Below, piece after piece: positions 40,805-49,960 of a stretch of DNA of 56,257 bases. The translations under genes were made by a program, and so were the position numbers. Source of the DNA: Candidatus Hebobacterum abditum. Its GTDB lineage: Bacteria > Armatimonadota > Hebobacteria > Hebobacterales > Hebobacteraceae. Numbering within the stretch: the first letter of the stretch is position 1; the number at the start of each line of letters is the position of its first letter. The DNA lies in assembly GCA_029821875.1 (NCBI GenBank), contig JALGXW010000036.1, positions 1 to 56,257 on the forward strand, written 5' to 3'. The notes beneath the pieces were generated by a model that saw only the letters and a program-made list of their open reading frames with translations, was not told the DNA's origin and did not search any database.

Positions 40805-40932
40805 TCCACTTACCTCGGCGCCCGTTGCGGGAGGCACGCGCCGCCGGCGATACCGCCTGTTTATCGCATCATAGCTTCGTCGCGATGCCGCGCTGTCCCT
40901 CCGGCCGGCGAGTTCGCAGCACGTGCATCAGA

Positions 40933-42936
40933 TCACCACAGCCGCCCGGGGATGAAGCGGTTCCCCGTCACGAGTGTGACGATGCCCCACAGCACCTCGT
41001 TGAGCAGGTCACCCGCGATGAAACCGATGGCGAGCGGGACGGTCTGACGATAGAGCCGGAGGCCGCCGTAACGAACCACCAGAGTCTTGGCGAGCCAGCC
41101 GAACAGGAAGGGCGTGTAGTAGAGGTACATCAGCCAGGTGTTGGACGCAAGGTAGCCGATGGGGTGGAAGGGCCACCACCAGAACCGCAGCCGCATAGCG
41201 CCGAGGAAGAAGGTCACGAGGGCCCCCGCGCCCATCGCGATCGTGCCGCCTACATCCACACCTCCGGGGTTGAGGAAGTGAGAGTGAATGCTGGTGCTGT
41301 ACACGTTCAGCTCGTGCTCTATTGACCTGCTCCCGGTGTTGAGGAAGCCGTACCGGTACATGCCCGTGAGGGTGACGTAGGCCCCCACTACGACGACGAG
41401 CAAGAGGCCGATCCCCATCCCGAACACCAGCCGGCGCTTCCCGATGCCTGCGGAGTCCGCGATCTTCATCGAGGCGAGCGCGTTCCCTGGGACGATCTCG
41501 AAGCTATTGCCCCCGCCGTGGTAGGCCCAGTGGGGCGCGTGGATGACGATGACCTCCCGCGGCGTGAACACGCCTCCGCCCAACGGGACGCCGATGGACT
41601 GGTGGAGGAAGAGCGGGTACGGCAGGAACCCCAGGCCTGTCTCTGCCCGCAGACGCGTCCATGTCACGTAGTAGACGAGCATGTAGGCGATGAGGCCGAT
41701 CCCGACCACAAGGCGCGCCTCCGACAGCCAGCAGATGTAGACCATCCAGGCGAAGGACAACACGAACCCGGCCAGACTCCATCGATAGGGGATCGGCTCC
41801 TCCGCGTCGGCGCGGCCGGAGTCGCGGCTGAAGGCAATGCGGATCGCTCGCGCAAGATGCCGGCGCGCCGACCAGATGGCCAGGGCGGAGATGGCGAGCA
41901 GCGCGCCCGTGCCCTGGAAGAGGGGCGCCGGGAACTCACTCACCCAGTGCCAGGCGGGGCGCTGCGGCGTGGCCCCGGCCGCGATGGCGATGACATGGAG
42001 GCTGAGCCGCACGAGCCAGAAGAACCAGCATGAGAACGAGAGATCCTTGGGAATGAGGTAGGCGACCGCGATGAGCCAGGGGAAGAACAGCAGGTTGATC
42101 TCGTCCAGGCCGGCGAGCGGCCCCACCCGCTGGTAGTCCATCACCCGCACCGGGCCCAGCGGTATCGCGGGCACCGCTGGGAAGTAGTCGGCCAGTGTGT
42201 GCAGCGCCGTCAGCCCGAACGAGACGACCAGTCCCAGCCAGAAGACCGAGGCGGCCGTCAGCCTGCCCGCCGGCCGGCCGTCGGCGGCCTGTGATTCGAC
42301 CACCATCTCGAGCGGGATCTGCGCCAGCGGGAAGGTCAGCCGCTCGTGGTTGATCCACTGCCGTTGAAGTAGCAGCATAAGGCATATCGAGCAGACGGCG
42401 AGCGCGATCGTAAACGAGCACCACACGGTGAGAGGGGTCCACCACACGTCCCAGGGCACTTCGCTCACGCCATGGTAGAAGGCCTCGACGGCCTCCCAGT
42501 CGGTGGGAGCAAGCAGCGTCGGGATCAGGTTGAGATAGGTGTCCTGCCAGTGCGACTGGCTGGTCATGCCCAGGTACCGCTGGATGGTCGTATGGACCAG
42601 CATGCTGGTCATGACCTTGTATGAGATGATAGGCGCGCCGACCAGGACGATGGTGTAGACGGCGAGCAACTGCCGGCGTGTGGGCCGGAGTCGGCGCCCG
42701 AGTGGGAGCCAGGTGGCCGCGACCGCGAGCAGGAACAGGAGCGCGAAGGGGCCGGACGCCGGAACGCCCGCTCCAAATCGGTTTGACACCCGGTAGTAGA
42801 CGTCGAGCCAGAACCCCAGCAGGCCAAGGACAAGCAGAAGGACGACGGCCACCAGCACGAGGCCCCAGCTCACCTCCTCGCCCCGGCCGTCGTGGCCGTC
42901 AGTACTCGACTGCGTGGCTCGCCCTTCTGATGTCAT
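40933..42936 (-). CDS. DUF6784/DUF6785-type polytopic membrane protein, copy 3
   Basis: The 667-residue product has about twelve or more membrane helices and the shared blocks [27 protein letters not shown] and R-Y-G-G-L-R-L-Y, with G-D-L-L-N at the end. It is closest to the copy at 31.0-33.0 kb. A 14-bp hairpin separates it from the upstream pilin-like gene, and a 128-bp gap separates it from the next gene. No Shine-Dalgarno is obvious before the ATG. Its function is unknown. Location just upstream of a sulfatase operon suggests, but does not show, a role in moving sulfated or carboxylated sugars. Confidence 0.7.
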   Translation of the reverse strand: MTSEGRATQSSTDGHDGRGEEVSWGLVLVAVVLLLVLGLLGFWLDVYYRVSNRFGAGVPASGPFALLFLLAVAATWLPLGRRLRPTRRQLLAVYTIVLVGAPIISYKVMTSMLVHTTIQRYLGMTSQSHWQDTYLNLIPTLLAPTDWEAVEAFYHGVSEVPWDVWWTPLTVWCSFTIALAVCSICLMLLLQRQWINHERLTFPLAQIPLEMVVESQAADGRPAGRLTAASVFWLGLVVSFGLTALHTLADYFPAVPAIPLGPVRVMDYQRVGPLAGLDEINLLFFPWLIAVAYLIPKDLSFSCWFFWLVRLSLHVIAIAAGATPQRPAWHWVSEFPAPLFQGTGALLAISALAIWSARRHLARAIRIAFSRDSGRADAEEPIPYRWSLAGFVLSFAWMVYICWLSEARLVVGIGLIAYMLVYYVTWTRLRAETGLGFLPYPLFLHQSIGVPLGGGVFTPREVIVIHAPHWAYHGGGNSFEIVPGNALASMKIADSAGIGKRRLVFGMGIGLLLVVVVGAYVTLTGMYRYGFLNTGSRSIEHELNVYSTSIHSHFLNPGGVDVGGTIAMGAGALVTFFLGAMRLRFWWWPFHPIGYLASNTWLMYLYYTPFLFGWLAKTLVVRYGGLRLYRQTVPLAIGFIAGDLLNEVLWGIVTLVTGNRFIPGRLW

Positions 42937-43085
42937 ACGTGTGGGTCTAGAGTTAGGTGCTCGGCCCGCGCCCCCTGCATCTGCCCACTTCGACCGTCGT
43001 CGCCGCTCCCTTCTTCACGAGCAGTGGCGACTTGCTCACCGAGTCGTCGGCAGACAACACCGGGCAGAGATGCACCCCCATCGCG

Positions 43086-43118
43086 ACGGCGGAGCGCCCG
43101 GAGTGGGCGCTCCGCCGT
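43086..43118 (-). terminator. Strong 14-bp hairpin after the pilin-like gene
   Basis: A perfect 14-bp stem, acggcggagcgccc (43086-43099) with gggcgctccgccgt (43105-43118), encloses a 5-nt loop. It lies 48 nt beyond the stop of the broken pilin-like gene and upstream of the leftward membrane-protein gene. There is no T-run. Confidence 0.6.
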
Positions 43119-43166
43119 TGGTCATAGACTCAACTCGACGACACCGCCGAACTGAACGGCTTGTCG

Positions 43167-44326
43167 CTACTTGCCGTACCAGTCCCTGTGCACGTTGAAG
43201 TGGAAGTGGGCGCCTGCCGGGGGCTCTCCGCAGTTCGCTCGATACCCCTCCACCGTCGTGCCGTCTGGGCAGACCAGGCCGACGCCCTCGATGTCTCCGT
43301 CATCGCTCATGGCGCACAGCCTCTGGGCCGCGATCCAGCTGGCGTGCCCGTCAGCCCATCCGATGTTGCTGCCGCCGAGGTGGCGGGTGGAGGCCTTCAT
43401 CGCCTCATCGTCGAAGCCATTGCTGTCGTACCAGACGTTGGGCGCGTGCATGTTCATACAATCCGCGCACCAGTCGCCGTTGGGGCAGTCGTTTATCCCG
43501 GCTGCAAAGCCGCCCCAGGTCCAGGCCCAGGGAGCAATGCCCGCGCACTCCGGACAGCAGATATCGGGATAGGCCATGTTGGCGACGCTCAGGAAGTTCT
43601 CGGACATACCGCTGTCCGCACAGACCGGTACATGGGCCACATCCTGGAACTGCACCAGCTTCATGTCGTAGAAGTTCTCGACGCCCATTCCGATGTTGCA
43701 GACGAACGTCTTATGGCTTCCCTCTCCCGTTCCATGACGGGAGTCAAGAACAGCAAGCCGCTGCTGGAGGACGGAGTCGGTGACATCGCCCCCCATCCGC
43801 GCGGGTAGTTCAGGTAGCCTTCGCACGGGCCGATTCCGCTCGCATCTCCCCAGTTCCCTTCGTTGACCATGAGATAGATCACCCAGTCCTGCTCCCCGTA
43901 GATGAAGGCCGCTGACTGGTCCACCTTGGCGCTGGGGCAGCGGTAGACGTCGCGGTTCTTCACGTACTCGTCGAGGATGACTGGCTATCTCAGATACGGA
44001 TTGGACAGGCGGGCCTTCCACTCATAGCGGGGGTTGTCCGTGTCGGCCTTGCACGGATTCCCGTTGCCGCCCCCAGGCCATGTCGACCAGTAGTCAACTA
44101 CCTCCTGGCGGTGCTCCGTCGGCGGGAACGTGTCGTTGTTGTCCGCCAGGTACATCTGAATGGCCAGGGCGATGTTCTTCACATTGGACAGACACACCGC
44201 CTTGCGCGCGGACTCGCGCGCCCTCGCGAACACCGGGAACACCATCGCCGCCAGAATCCCGATGATCGCGATAACCACCAGCAGCTCAATCAGAGTGAAG
44301 CCCTTCCTCCCTCTGATCGACGTCAC
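43167..44326 (-). pseudogene. Type IV-pilin-like H-X9-DG protein, interrupted by a stop and a frameshift
   Basis: The leader K-G-F-T-L-I-E-L-L-V-V-I-A-I-I-G is a classic prepilin peptidase site, followed by F-P-V-F-A-R-A-R-E-S-A-R-K. The H-X9-DG motif (H-L-G-G-S-N-I-G-W-A-D-G) is near the end. A TAG at 43985-43987 stops the first part in frame, and coding resumes in the same frame (E-Y-V-K-N-R-D-V-Y-R-C-P-S). At a six-G tract near 43787-43794 the frame shifts once more; one inserted G would restore a 387-codon gene. The only start in the frame is a GTG touching GAGGAG; the codon at the ideal distance is ATC. A consensus promoter remains. It is probably a decaying pseudo-pilin, though base-calling errors could explain each break. 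Confidence 0.65.
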
Positions 44327-44727
44327 CTCCTCAGTGATGATCTTCCTCGCGCATCTCGGGTGTTCGGCGTGGGAGTCACTGATCGTCTGTCGTCCCCTCC
44401 TTTCCCGTGGCTCCCCCCAGTTCAGTGCCGCCGAGAGGCCCGCCTCTTCCGGCAGTCACCTCGGCTGCGCCGTGTCGGCAGGCGCGGCACGCCGCGAGCG
44501 GGGCCCCGCCGATCACGTCCAGGGAAGACTATAGCATTCGGGTCCAGAATTGTCAGTGTAGGGAAGGCCGACTCTCTTGGGCAATCTGACCGAATGCTGC
44601 TAGCGCCATCAATCGCTGCGAAGTCTGCTGGCGGGGTCGGAGTCGCCGGGGAGTGGCGGTGTTGGCCCGCGACAGCGGGCGAGACCCGCACGATAGATCA
44701 GTGGACTCGAGAACGGACAGGCACGAG
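44327..44727. other. Divergent region with pilin promoter, 401 bp
   Basis: It lies between the leftward pilin-like gene and the rightward UroD-like gene. It holds the leftward promoter (44528-44556) and its leader of about 195 nt. No rightward promoter is convincing. An upstream in-frame ATG at 44653 for the UroD-like gene lacks family similarity. Confidence 0.5.
44528..44556 (-). promoter_or_regulatory. Sigma-70-like promoter of the pilin-like gene
   Basis: On the minus strand, CTGACA (44556-44551, 5/6) and TATAGT (44533-44528, 5/6) are 17 bp apart. A start near 44521 gives a leader of about 195 nt. The intact promoter contrasts with the damaged coding sequence. Confidence 0.65.
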
Positions 44728-45837
44728 ATGACACCGAAAGACATGAATTCTGCCGTCTTCCGGCGTGAGCCACTTCCACACGTCTTCTTCCAGCCCCGGT
44801 TCGAACCATGGTACGCCTGGCACAAGCAGTTCGACAGCCTGCCCGAAGAGCTGCGTGGCCTCGAACTGCGTCAGGTCTACGATCGCGTGGGCGCCTCCAT
44901 GCGCTATGTCGGGTATTACACGGACGCTCCCTACCCGATCGAGATCGAGTATGGCGACGAAGTGAAGGTCACCTCCGTCACCGAGGGCGACCACATGGAG
45001 AGCCACTTCGAGACGCCGCACGGAACGCTCTCTGAATCGTGGCGGTTCACGGTCGACAGAACGTGGCGCTTGGTCGAGTTCGCGGCCAAATCTCCCGACG
45101 ACCTGCCTGCTCTCCGCTGGCTCATTGAGCGCAGGAAACTCACGTTCGACCCCGAGCTATTCCGGCAGGGCATCGAGTACTTGGGCGACCGGGGCGAGCC
45201 CCAGTTCTTCCTGCCCAAGAGCCCCTACTTTGCGCTCGCCCAGCAGTGGATGAAGTACCCTGACTTCGTCTTTGCACTCGCCGATCGCCCGCGCGATGCC
45301 GAGGACATCATGAAGGCGATCGACGAATCGTACGATCACCTCTGGGAGCAGGTCGTCTCCTCGGGCCTCGTCAGGATCGTGAACTTCGGCGAGAACGTCG
45401 CCATGGCATATCTCTCCACGCGCTACTTCGAGGAGTATTGCATTCCGTGGTACGAGAAACGCGCCGGTCAGCTCCGCCACGCCGGCATCTTCAGCCACAT
45501 CCACATCGACGGCTACTTCGAGCCCCTCCTCCCCTATCTCGCCGACTTGCCCTTCGATGGTCTCGAGGCGCTCACCCCGCTCCCCCAGGGCGATGTCTCA
45601 CTGGAGGAGATCCACGAGCACATCGGCGACAAGATCCTGTTGGACGGGATTCCGGCGGTCATGTTCCTGCGGCACCACCCGCGAGACGAACTCCAGGCCT
45701 GTGTCGAGCGAATCGTCGAGCTGTTCCACCCGCGCCTGATCCTGGGCATCTCGGACGAGCTGCCCCAGGGCGGCGATGACGAGAGCTTCGAGCGCCTGAA
45801 GTGGGTGGCCGACTATAGCCGCACGCACGGGGCCTAG
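44728..45837 (+). CDS. Uroporphyrinogen decarboxylase-like (UroD/MtaA superfamily) protein
   Basis: The 369-residue protein has a UroD/MtaA-like TIM-barrel organisation: H-I-H-I-D-G-Y (residues about 255-261), P-F-D-G-L-E-A-L-T-P-L near 275 and a closing L-I-L-G-I-S-D-E-L-P segment. These recur in methyltransferase-type UroD relatives. It lacks the strongly conserved N-terminal R-P-P-V-W-x-M-R-Q motif of true HemE, so haem synthesis is unlikely. Many such proteins in Planctomycetota- or Armatimonadota-like genomes are of unknown function. It is followed by a DUF6785-type gene 101 bp downstream. Start 44728 was chosen for spacing to upstream sequence and similarity; Shine-Dalgarno is weak. Confidence 0.7.
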   Translation: MTPKDMNSAVFRREPLPHVFFQPRFEPWYAWHKQFDSLPEELRGLELRQVYDRVGASMRYVGYYTDAPYPIEIEYGDEVKVTSVTEGDHMESHFETPHGTLSESWRFTVDRTWRLVEFAAKSPDDLPALRWLIERRKLTFDPELFRQGIEYLGDRGEPQFFLPKSPYFALAQQWMKYPDFVFALADRPRDAEDIMKAIDESYDHLWEQVVSSGLVRIVNFGENVAMAYLSTRYFEEYCIPWYEKRAGQLRHAGIFSHIHIDGYFEPLLPYLADLPFDGLEALTPLPQGDVSLEEIHEHIGDKILLDGIPAVMFLRHHPRDELQACVERIVELFHPRLILGISDELPQGGDDESFERLKWVADYSRTHGA

Positions 45838-45938
45838 ACTTGCTGTATGGAGCAGAGTAACCAGCGCGCACCAAGATAGCGTCTCTCAGCAAGGCTAGGG
45901 TGGCCTTGCGGTGAAGCAGCCGACTGACAGGGCACGAC

Positions 45939-47879
45939 ATGAGCGGTGGCGGCAAGGGCAGAGCGATCAGCGTCAGAGCACTCGCCATCGGCCTGCTGGG
46001 ATCGGCCGTGGTCACCCTCTGGATTCACCAGGCCGAGCTGATCCTTGGCGCGACCAGGGGGCACACCGCCCTCGCCAACACCTCCATCCCGGTGGGCGCG
46101 TTCGCCGGGCTCTTCGTGCTCGTCGGGGTGAACGCCGCGATCCGCAGTATTCGCCCGTCGGCCGCCTTGTCTCAGGGCGAGATGATCACCGCCTACGTGA
46201 TGATGACGACCTCCACCGTCCTCGCGTCGAGCGGAGGGATTCACTTCCTCGTCCCGACCCTGGCAGCGGCCTTCCACTTCGCCAGCCCGGCCAACCGCTG
46301 GGCGGAGTTCCACCAACATATCCCAATCTGGTTTGCGCCCCGCGACACGGCCGCGCTGGCGGACTTCTACGTCGGCGGCTCGCCAGTGCCGGTCGACGTA
46401 TGGATCACGCCCTTCTTGGCCTGGGGCGGCTTCTTCCTCGCGCTGGCCCTGGCCACGCTGTGCCTCTCCTCGCTGCTGCGCCGGGAGTGGGTGGACCACG
46501 AGCGCCTGACGTTCCCAACCGTGGTAGTTCCGCTCGAACTGACCGACCAGCAGCAGCCTCTGCTGCGCAGCAGAGCGATGTGGATCGGTTTCGGGGTCGC
46601 CTTCGCGATCGGCACCATCAACAACCTCCACCTCAACTTCCCGGATGTTCCAGGGCTGTACGTACGCAATGTCGATGTCTCGCCCTACCTTCCGACCTTC
46701 CCCTGGAACTGTGTTGAGTACTTCCCGGTGGGCTTCTATCCATTCGTGGTGGGGATCGCCTACATGCTCTCGCTCGAGGTGACCTTCAGCTACTGGTTCT
46801 TCTACCTGCTCACCAAGGTTCAGCTGATCGCCTTCGGCGCGGCCGGCTGGCGGCTGCCCGGCAGCCCAATGGACGCAGCCGTTCCCTACCTTCCCTACCA
46901 AGGCGCGGGAGCGTTCCTCGCGATCCCGCTGATCTCCCTATGGATAGGGCGCAGGCACCTTAAGCAGGTCGTCAGAAGCGCGCTGGGGCTCACCGCCCGC
47001 CTCCGTGGAGAAGCACAAGAGCCGCTGCCCTATCGCTGGGCCGCCATTGGGCTGCTCGTGTCCCTTGCAGCGATGGTCTACATGTGCTGGGCGGCCGGGA
47101 TGAATGTCTCCTTTGCCGTCCTGCTGCTGGGCACAGCGCTCCTCTACATCCTGGCCGCCACTCGCATCAGGGCGGAGGCGGGGAACGCGTGGCTCTTCGG
47201 CCCGCAGGTGGACCCGAACACCCTCATAACACGGACCTTCGGGGCCAGCCTGTTGAGGCCGGCCGACCTGACGATCATGGCCTACCTGCGGTTCATGAGC
47301 ACATTCGACCTGCGCTGCCTCTCCATGCCTCACCAACTGGACGGCTTCCGCATGGCTGGCACGGCCCGCATCCCGATGCGGCCCCTGGCGGCCGCGATGC
47401 TCGCCGCGATCGCGGTGGTCATCGTCCTCGGCTTCTGGAGCGGCCTCGCTATCTGGTACCGGCTCGGCGCGGCATCGAAGACGGACTGGTGGCGTACCTA
47501 CATGGGACAAGTGCCCTTCATCAGCCTCCACAGCTATCTGCAGTCGCCCCCCCGGCCGAACTACGCGGGCGCCGCCTTCACTGGCCTCGGCTTTGCGGTG
47601 ACATGTCTGCTCGCATTCTTGCGGGCCCGCTACGTGTGGTGGCCGTTCCATCCCGTGGGCTATGCGATGGTCAACACCGGCCTCTGGGGACAGCTGCCAG
47701 TCCCGTTCTTCATCGCCTGGGCGATCAAGTCACTGACACTGCGCTACGGCGGCATGCGGCTCTACCGGCGATCGCTCCCCTTCTTCCTCGGGCTAATCAT
47801 GGGGGACTTGGTGAATGGCGCGTTCTACACCCTCCTGGGCGGCCTAATCCACATGAACGTCTATCCAGTCAACTGGTGA
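45939..47879 (+). CDS. DUF6784/DUF6785-type polytopic membrane protein, copy 4
   Basis: The 646-residue product has a dozen or more membrane helices. It carries R-R-E-W-V-D-H-E-R-L-T-F-P, W-W-P-F-H-P-V-G-Y and R-Y-G-G-M-R-L-Y with G-D-L-V-N, plus a H-Q-A-E-L-I-L-G segment near the N-terminus like copy 1 (W-A-E-L-V-T-G). It follows a UroD-like gene and precedes an Fe-S protein gene, both on the same strand with gaps over 100 bp. No clear Shine-Dalgarno is present. It probably shares a transport-like function with the other three, but substrate and mechanism are unknown. Confidence 0.7.
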   Translation: MSGGGKGRAISVRALAIGLLGSAVVTLWIHQAELILGATRGHTALANTSIPVGAFAGLFVLVGVNAAIRSIRPSAALSQGEMITAYVMMTTSTVLASSGGIHFLVPTLAAAFHFASPANRWAEFHQHIPIWFAPRDTAALADFYVGGSPVPVDVWITPFLAWGGFFLALALATLCLSSLLRREWVDHERLTFPTVVVPLELTDQQQPLLRSRAMWIGFGVAFAIGTINNLHLNFPDVPGLYVRNVDVSPYLPTFPWNCVEYFPVGFYPFVVGIAYMLSLEVTFSYWFFYLLTKVQLIAFGAAGWRLPGSPMDAAVPYLPYQGAGAFLAIPLISLWIGRRHLKQVVRSALGLTARLRGEAQEPLPYRWAAIGLLVSLAAMVYMCWAAGMNVSFAVLLLGTALLYILAATRIRAEAGNAWLFGPQVDPNTLITRTFGASLLRPADLTIMAYLRFMSTFDLRCLSMPHQLDGFRMAGTARIPMRPLAAAMLAAIAVVIVLGFWSGLAIWYRLGAASKTDWWRTYMGQVPFISLHSYLQSPPRPNYAGAAFTGLGFAVTCLLAFLRARYVWWPFHPVGYAMVNTGLWGQLPVPFFIAWAIKSLTLRYGGMRLYRRSLPFFLGLIMGDLVNGAFYTLLGGLIHMNVYPVNW

Positions 47880-48064
47880 GCACCCCAGCAGCTTTGGGCA
47901 TCTGTCGCCGAGCGCAAAGGACGGGTCGTATCAGGCGGCGCAGACCGGCCGAGCATGCGAATCCCTGACAGGAACAGGCATCGCCGCCGCCAAACTTCAG
48001 CGTTGTCCATCCAGTTGACCGGCGCCAACCGCGATCAGCCTGTCGCTGGCGCGCCCCGAAACCG

Positions 48065-49045
48065 ATGCCAGAGCCACCATACCTGATAGATCCCAAGACC
48101 ATCGAACGCTTCGACGCGCGCTGCACTGCATTCGCGCGTGCGGGGCGAGGCCGTCCCACCGACGGCCGTACCCGCGCGCGCGGCGCCGATCATCAGATCG
48201 CCGCGCCGACCGTCGGCCTGGGTGATGACGAGCCGGCCCTGGCGGAGGCGCGCGCGTCCCGGCGCGTCGACCACTTGCTCCGATCCTCCCTCTCCGAGGC
48301 AGGCGATGCCCGGCCGTCCGTTGAGGATCGAGAAGCCAGATCTCCCTATGAGTTCGCCAGCCCTGAGGATGCCAGCGCCAACATCAAGGCAGTTGCGAGA
48401 CGCTTCGGGGCCTGCCTGGTCGGCATCACCCGTGTCAACGCCCTGTGGGTCTACTCCCACGACGCCGGCGGAGCCCCCGTGTCGCTGCCCGAAGGCCTTG
48501 AGTTCGCGGTTGTGATGGCCGTGGAAATGGACCGCGGGCAGATCCGTCAGTCGCCGGGGCCGCCTGCATCAGCGGAGACCGGTCGAGGCTACTCGGCGAT
48601 GGCAGCGCTGACCGTCAGCCTGTCCGAGTATCTCGCACTGCTCGGCTACCGGTCACTACCCAGCGGCAACGACACGGCGCTCAGCATTCCGCTGGCGATC
48701 GACGCCGGGCTCGGCGCGATGGGCCGCAACGGTCTGCTGCTCACCTCGGACTTCGGGCCCTGTGTCCGACTGTGCAAGGTGTTCACCGACCTGCCCCTGA
48801 AGCCCGACGTCTCCGCGGCCGACCATGTAGAGGAGTACTGCGCGGCCTGCGGTCAGTGCGCGGCGGCCTGCCCTGCGAAGGCGATCTCCGACGCGCCGCA
48901 GCCGAGCTTCGACACGGTCGGTCCCTACAACCGACGCGGGGTCCGCCGATGGGCTGTGGACGCCGAACGCTGCCTCGCCTTCTGGGAGGAGAACGGAACG
49001 AGCTGCTCGACCTGTGTCGCGGCGTGCCCCTACGGTCTCGACTGA
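48065..49045 (+). CDS. Reductive-dehalogenase-like Fe-S protein (soluble, short)
   Basis: The 326-residue protein resembles the RdhA/QueG-related family. It has a long conserved-looking N-terminus (Y-L-I-D-P, F-A-R-A-G), S-G-N-D-T-A-L-S-I-P, G-L-G-A-M-G-R-N-G-L-L and K-V-F-T-D-L-P-L. Eight cysteines for two [4Fe-4S] clusters are present: C259, C262, C265, C269 and C303, C314, C317, C321. There is no Tat signal, so it should be cytoplasmic, unlike respiratory dehalogenases. It ends five residues after the last cysteine, shorter than most relatives, which may mean truncation. A cobalamin-dependent reductive reaction is plausible; the substrate is unknown. No Shine-Dalgarno is obvious at the ATG. 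Confidence 0.7.
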   Translation: MPEPPYLIDPKTIERFDARCTAFARAGRGRPTDGRTRARGADHQIAAPTVGLGDDEPALAEARASRRVDHLLRSSLSEAGDARPSVEDREARSPYEFASPEDASANIKAVARRFGACLVGITRVNALWVYSHDAGGAPVSLPEGLEFAVVMAVEMDRGQIRQSPGPPASAETGRGYSAMAALTVSLSEYLALLGYRSLPSGNDTALSIPLAIDAGLGAMGRNGLLLTSDFGPCVRLCKVFTDLPLKPDVSAADHVEEYCAACGQCAAACPAKAISDAPQPSFDTVGPYNRRGVRRWAVDAERCLAFWEENGTSCSTCVAACPYGLD

Positions 49046-49088
49046 CAGGACGCCGGGCGAGCGCGGCCTGCGCGACGACGCGCCCATT

Positions 49089-49126
49089 GTGAACTGCGCG
49101 CAGAGCGCGCTTCACCGAACGGTGAA
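49089..49126. terminator. Overlapping hairpins between convergent genes
   Basis: Between the rightward Fe-S gene and a leftward secreted-protein gene, gcgcgc/gcgcgc (49096-49101 and 49105-49110) forms one hairpin, extended by gtgaa/ttcac. ttcaccg/cggtgaa (49111-49117 and 49120-49126) forms another, and the shared ttcac makes them mutually exclusive. Bidirectional termination is the simplest reading; there is no T-run. Confidence 0.4.
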
Positions 49127-49231
49127 CTTCGCTTCCCTCTCCAACTTCCCACCGAGGGGTCCTACATCTATGCTCGCCTTAGCTGTGTAAGTACCTCTCC
49201 TGGCTACTCGCACGGAGTAGCAAGGGCCGCC

Positions 49232-49960
49232 TCAGGTGTAGCCGAACTTGCTCAGATCCCCCGTTTCCTGCTTGATCACCTTGCCCTTGCCGTCCAGAAC
49301 GCGCAGAGCGACGGTCTGGCTCGCCCCATCTCTCTTGACATCGCTGAGGGACGATTCTCCGCTCATCACCTGCGCCGCGATCCCGGTCTCTCGGGCCTCC
49401 TTTTCCTGAGGGGCCACCTTCAGAGTCAGGCGACTCGCGTGCGGAATTCCCATCGCGGGAGCTGTGCGAGGTCTGCTGCCGGTGTCACATCCGGTCCACA
49501 GCCAGTAGCTCCACTCCACGCCGGCCTCGTCGCGGACGCAGAGCCCGATGTTGGCCTGGACGTACTGGGTACCGACCCATCGGCCCCTGGACTTCCACCC
49601 GTGGAAGGTGAGGTCCAGCTTAAGCCCATCCGCTCCGGCCGGCAGGTGCTCCTTCGGGACACTGAGGGCGATCTCCGGATACGCATACGTGTAGTGCGAC
49701 TCGTAGGGTTCGTAGTCCCCAACCTCGGTGTTGGTCGGCTTGATAGGTGGCACGGCCGAGAGCATCTCGGGCGAGACCGATATTCGCAGCTCGTTCTCCC
49801 AGATAAGCCCATAGAGGGTGTACTCCGAGGAGACTTGGATCCGGAAGTAGGAGGACTGGCTCGCCGCAACCGCCTCGACGGGGATACCCAGTGAGAAAGA
49901 CAGGACGCCTATGACGAGTAAGGCGACCCACAGCCGATTACCGCGCGGAAGCGAGATCAT
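49232..49960 (-). CDS. Secreted protein of unknown function
   Basis: The 242-residue protein has a signal peptide (residues about 1-33, cleavage near A-V-A-A-S). The mature part is beta-rich with aromatic repeats (Y-E-P-Y-E-S-H-Y-T-Y-A-Y-P) and a W-V-G-T-Q-Y stretch. I recognise no family. AAGGAC lies about 9 nt upstream of the ATG. It is convergent with the Fe-S protein gene and separated from the glycosylase gene by 138 bp. An extracellular structural or binding role is inferred. Confidence 0.6.
   Translation of the reverse strand: MISLPRGNRLWVALLVIGVLSFSLGIPVEAVAASQSSYFRIQVSSEYTLYGLIWENELRISVSPEMLSAVPPIKPTNTEVGDYEPYESHYTYAYPEIALSVPKEHLPAGADGLKLDLTFHGWKSRGRWVGTQYVQANIGLCVRDEAGVEWSYWLWTGCDTGSRPRTAPAMGIPHASRLTLKVAPQEKEARETGIAAQVMSGESSLSDVKRDGASQTVALRVLDGKGKVIKQETGDLSKFGYT

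Noticed and set aside
39761-41047. Plus-strand open frame of about 430 codons spanning the sulfatase operon
   Set aside because: It covers parts of three supported leftward genes and reads as low-complexity arginine-rich sequence.
43985-43987. TAG in the pilin-like gene as evidence of recoding (TAG read as an amino acid)
   Set aside because: TAG is used as an ordinary stop by several confident genes in the window (3874, 4996, 5800, 9597, 15264), so genome-wide recoding is unlikely. A point mutation or sequence error is simpler.
44653-44727. Upstream start of the UroD-like gene at 44653
   Set aside because: The added 25 residues are polar, arginine- and aspartate-rich and unlike the family. 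The ATG at 44728 gives a family-sized protein.
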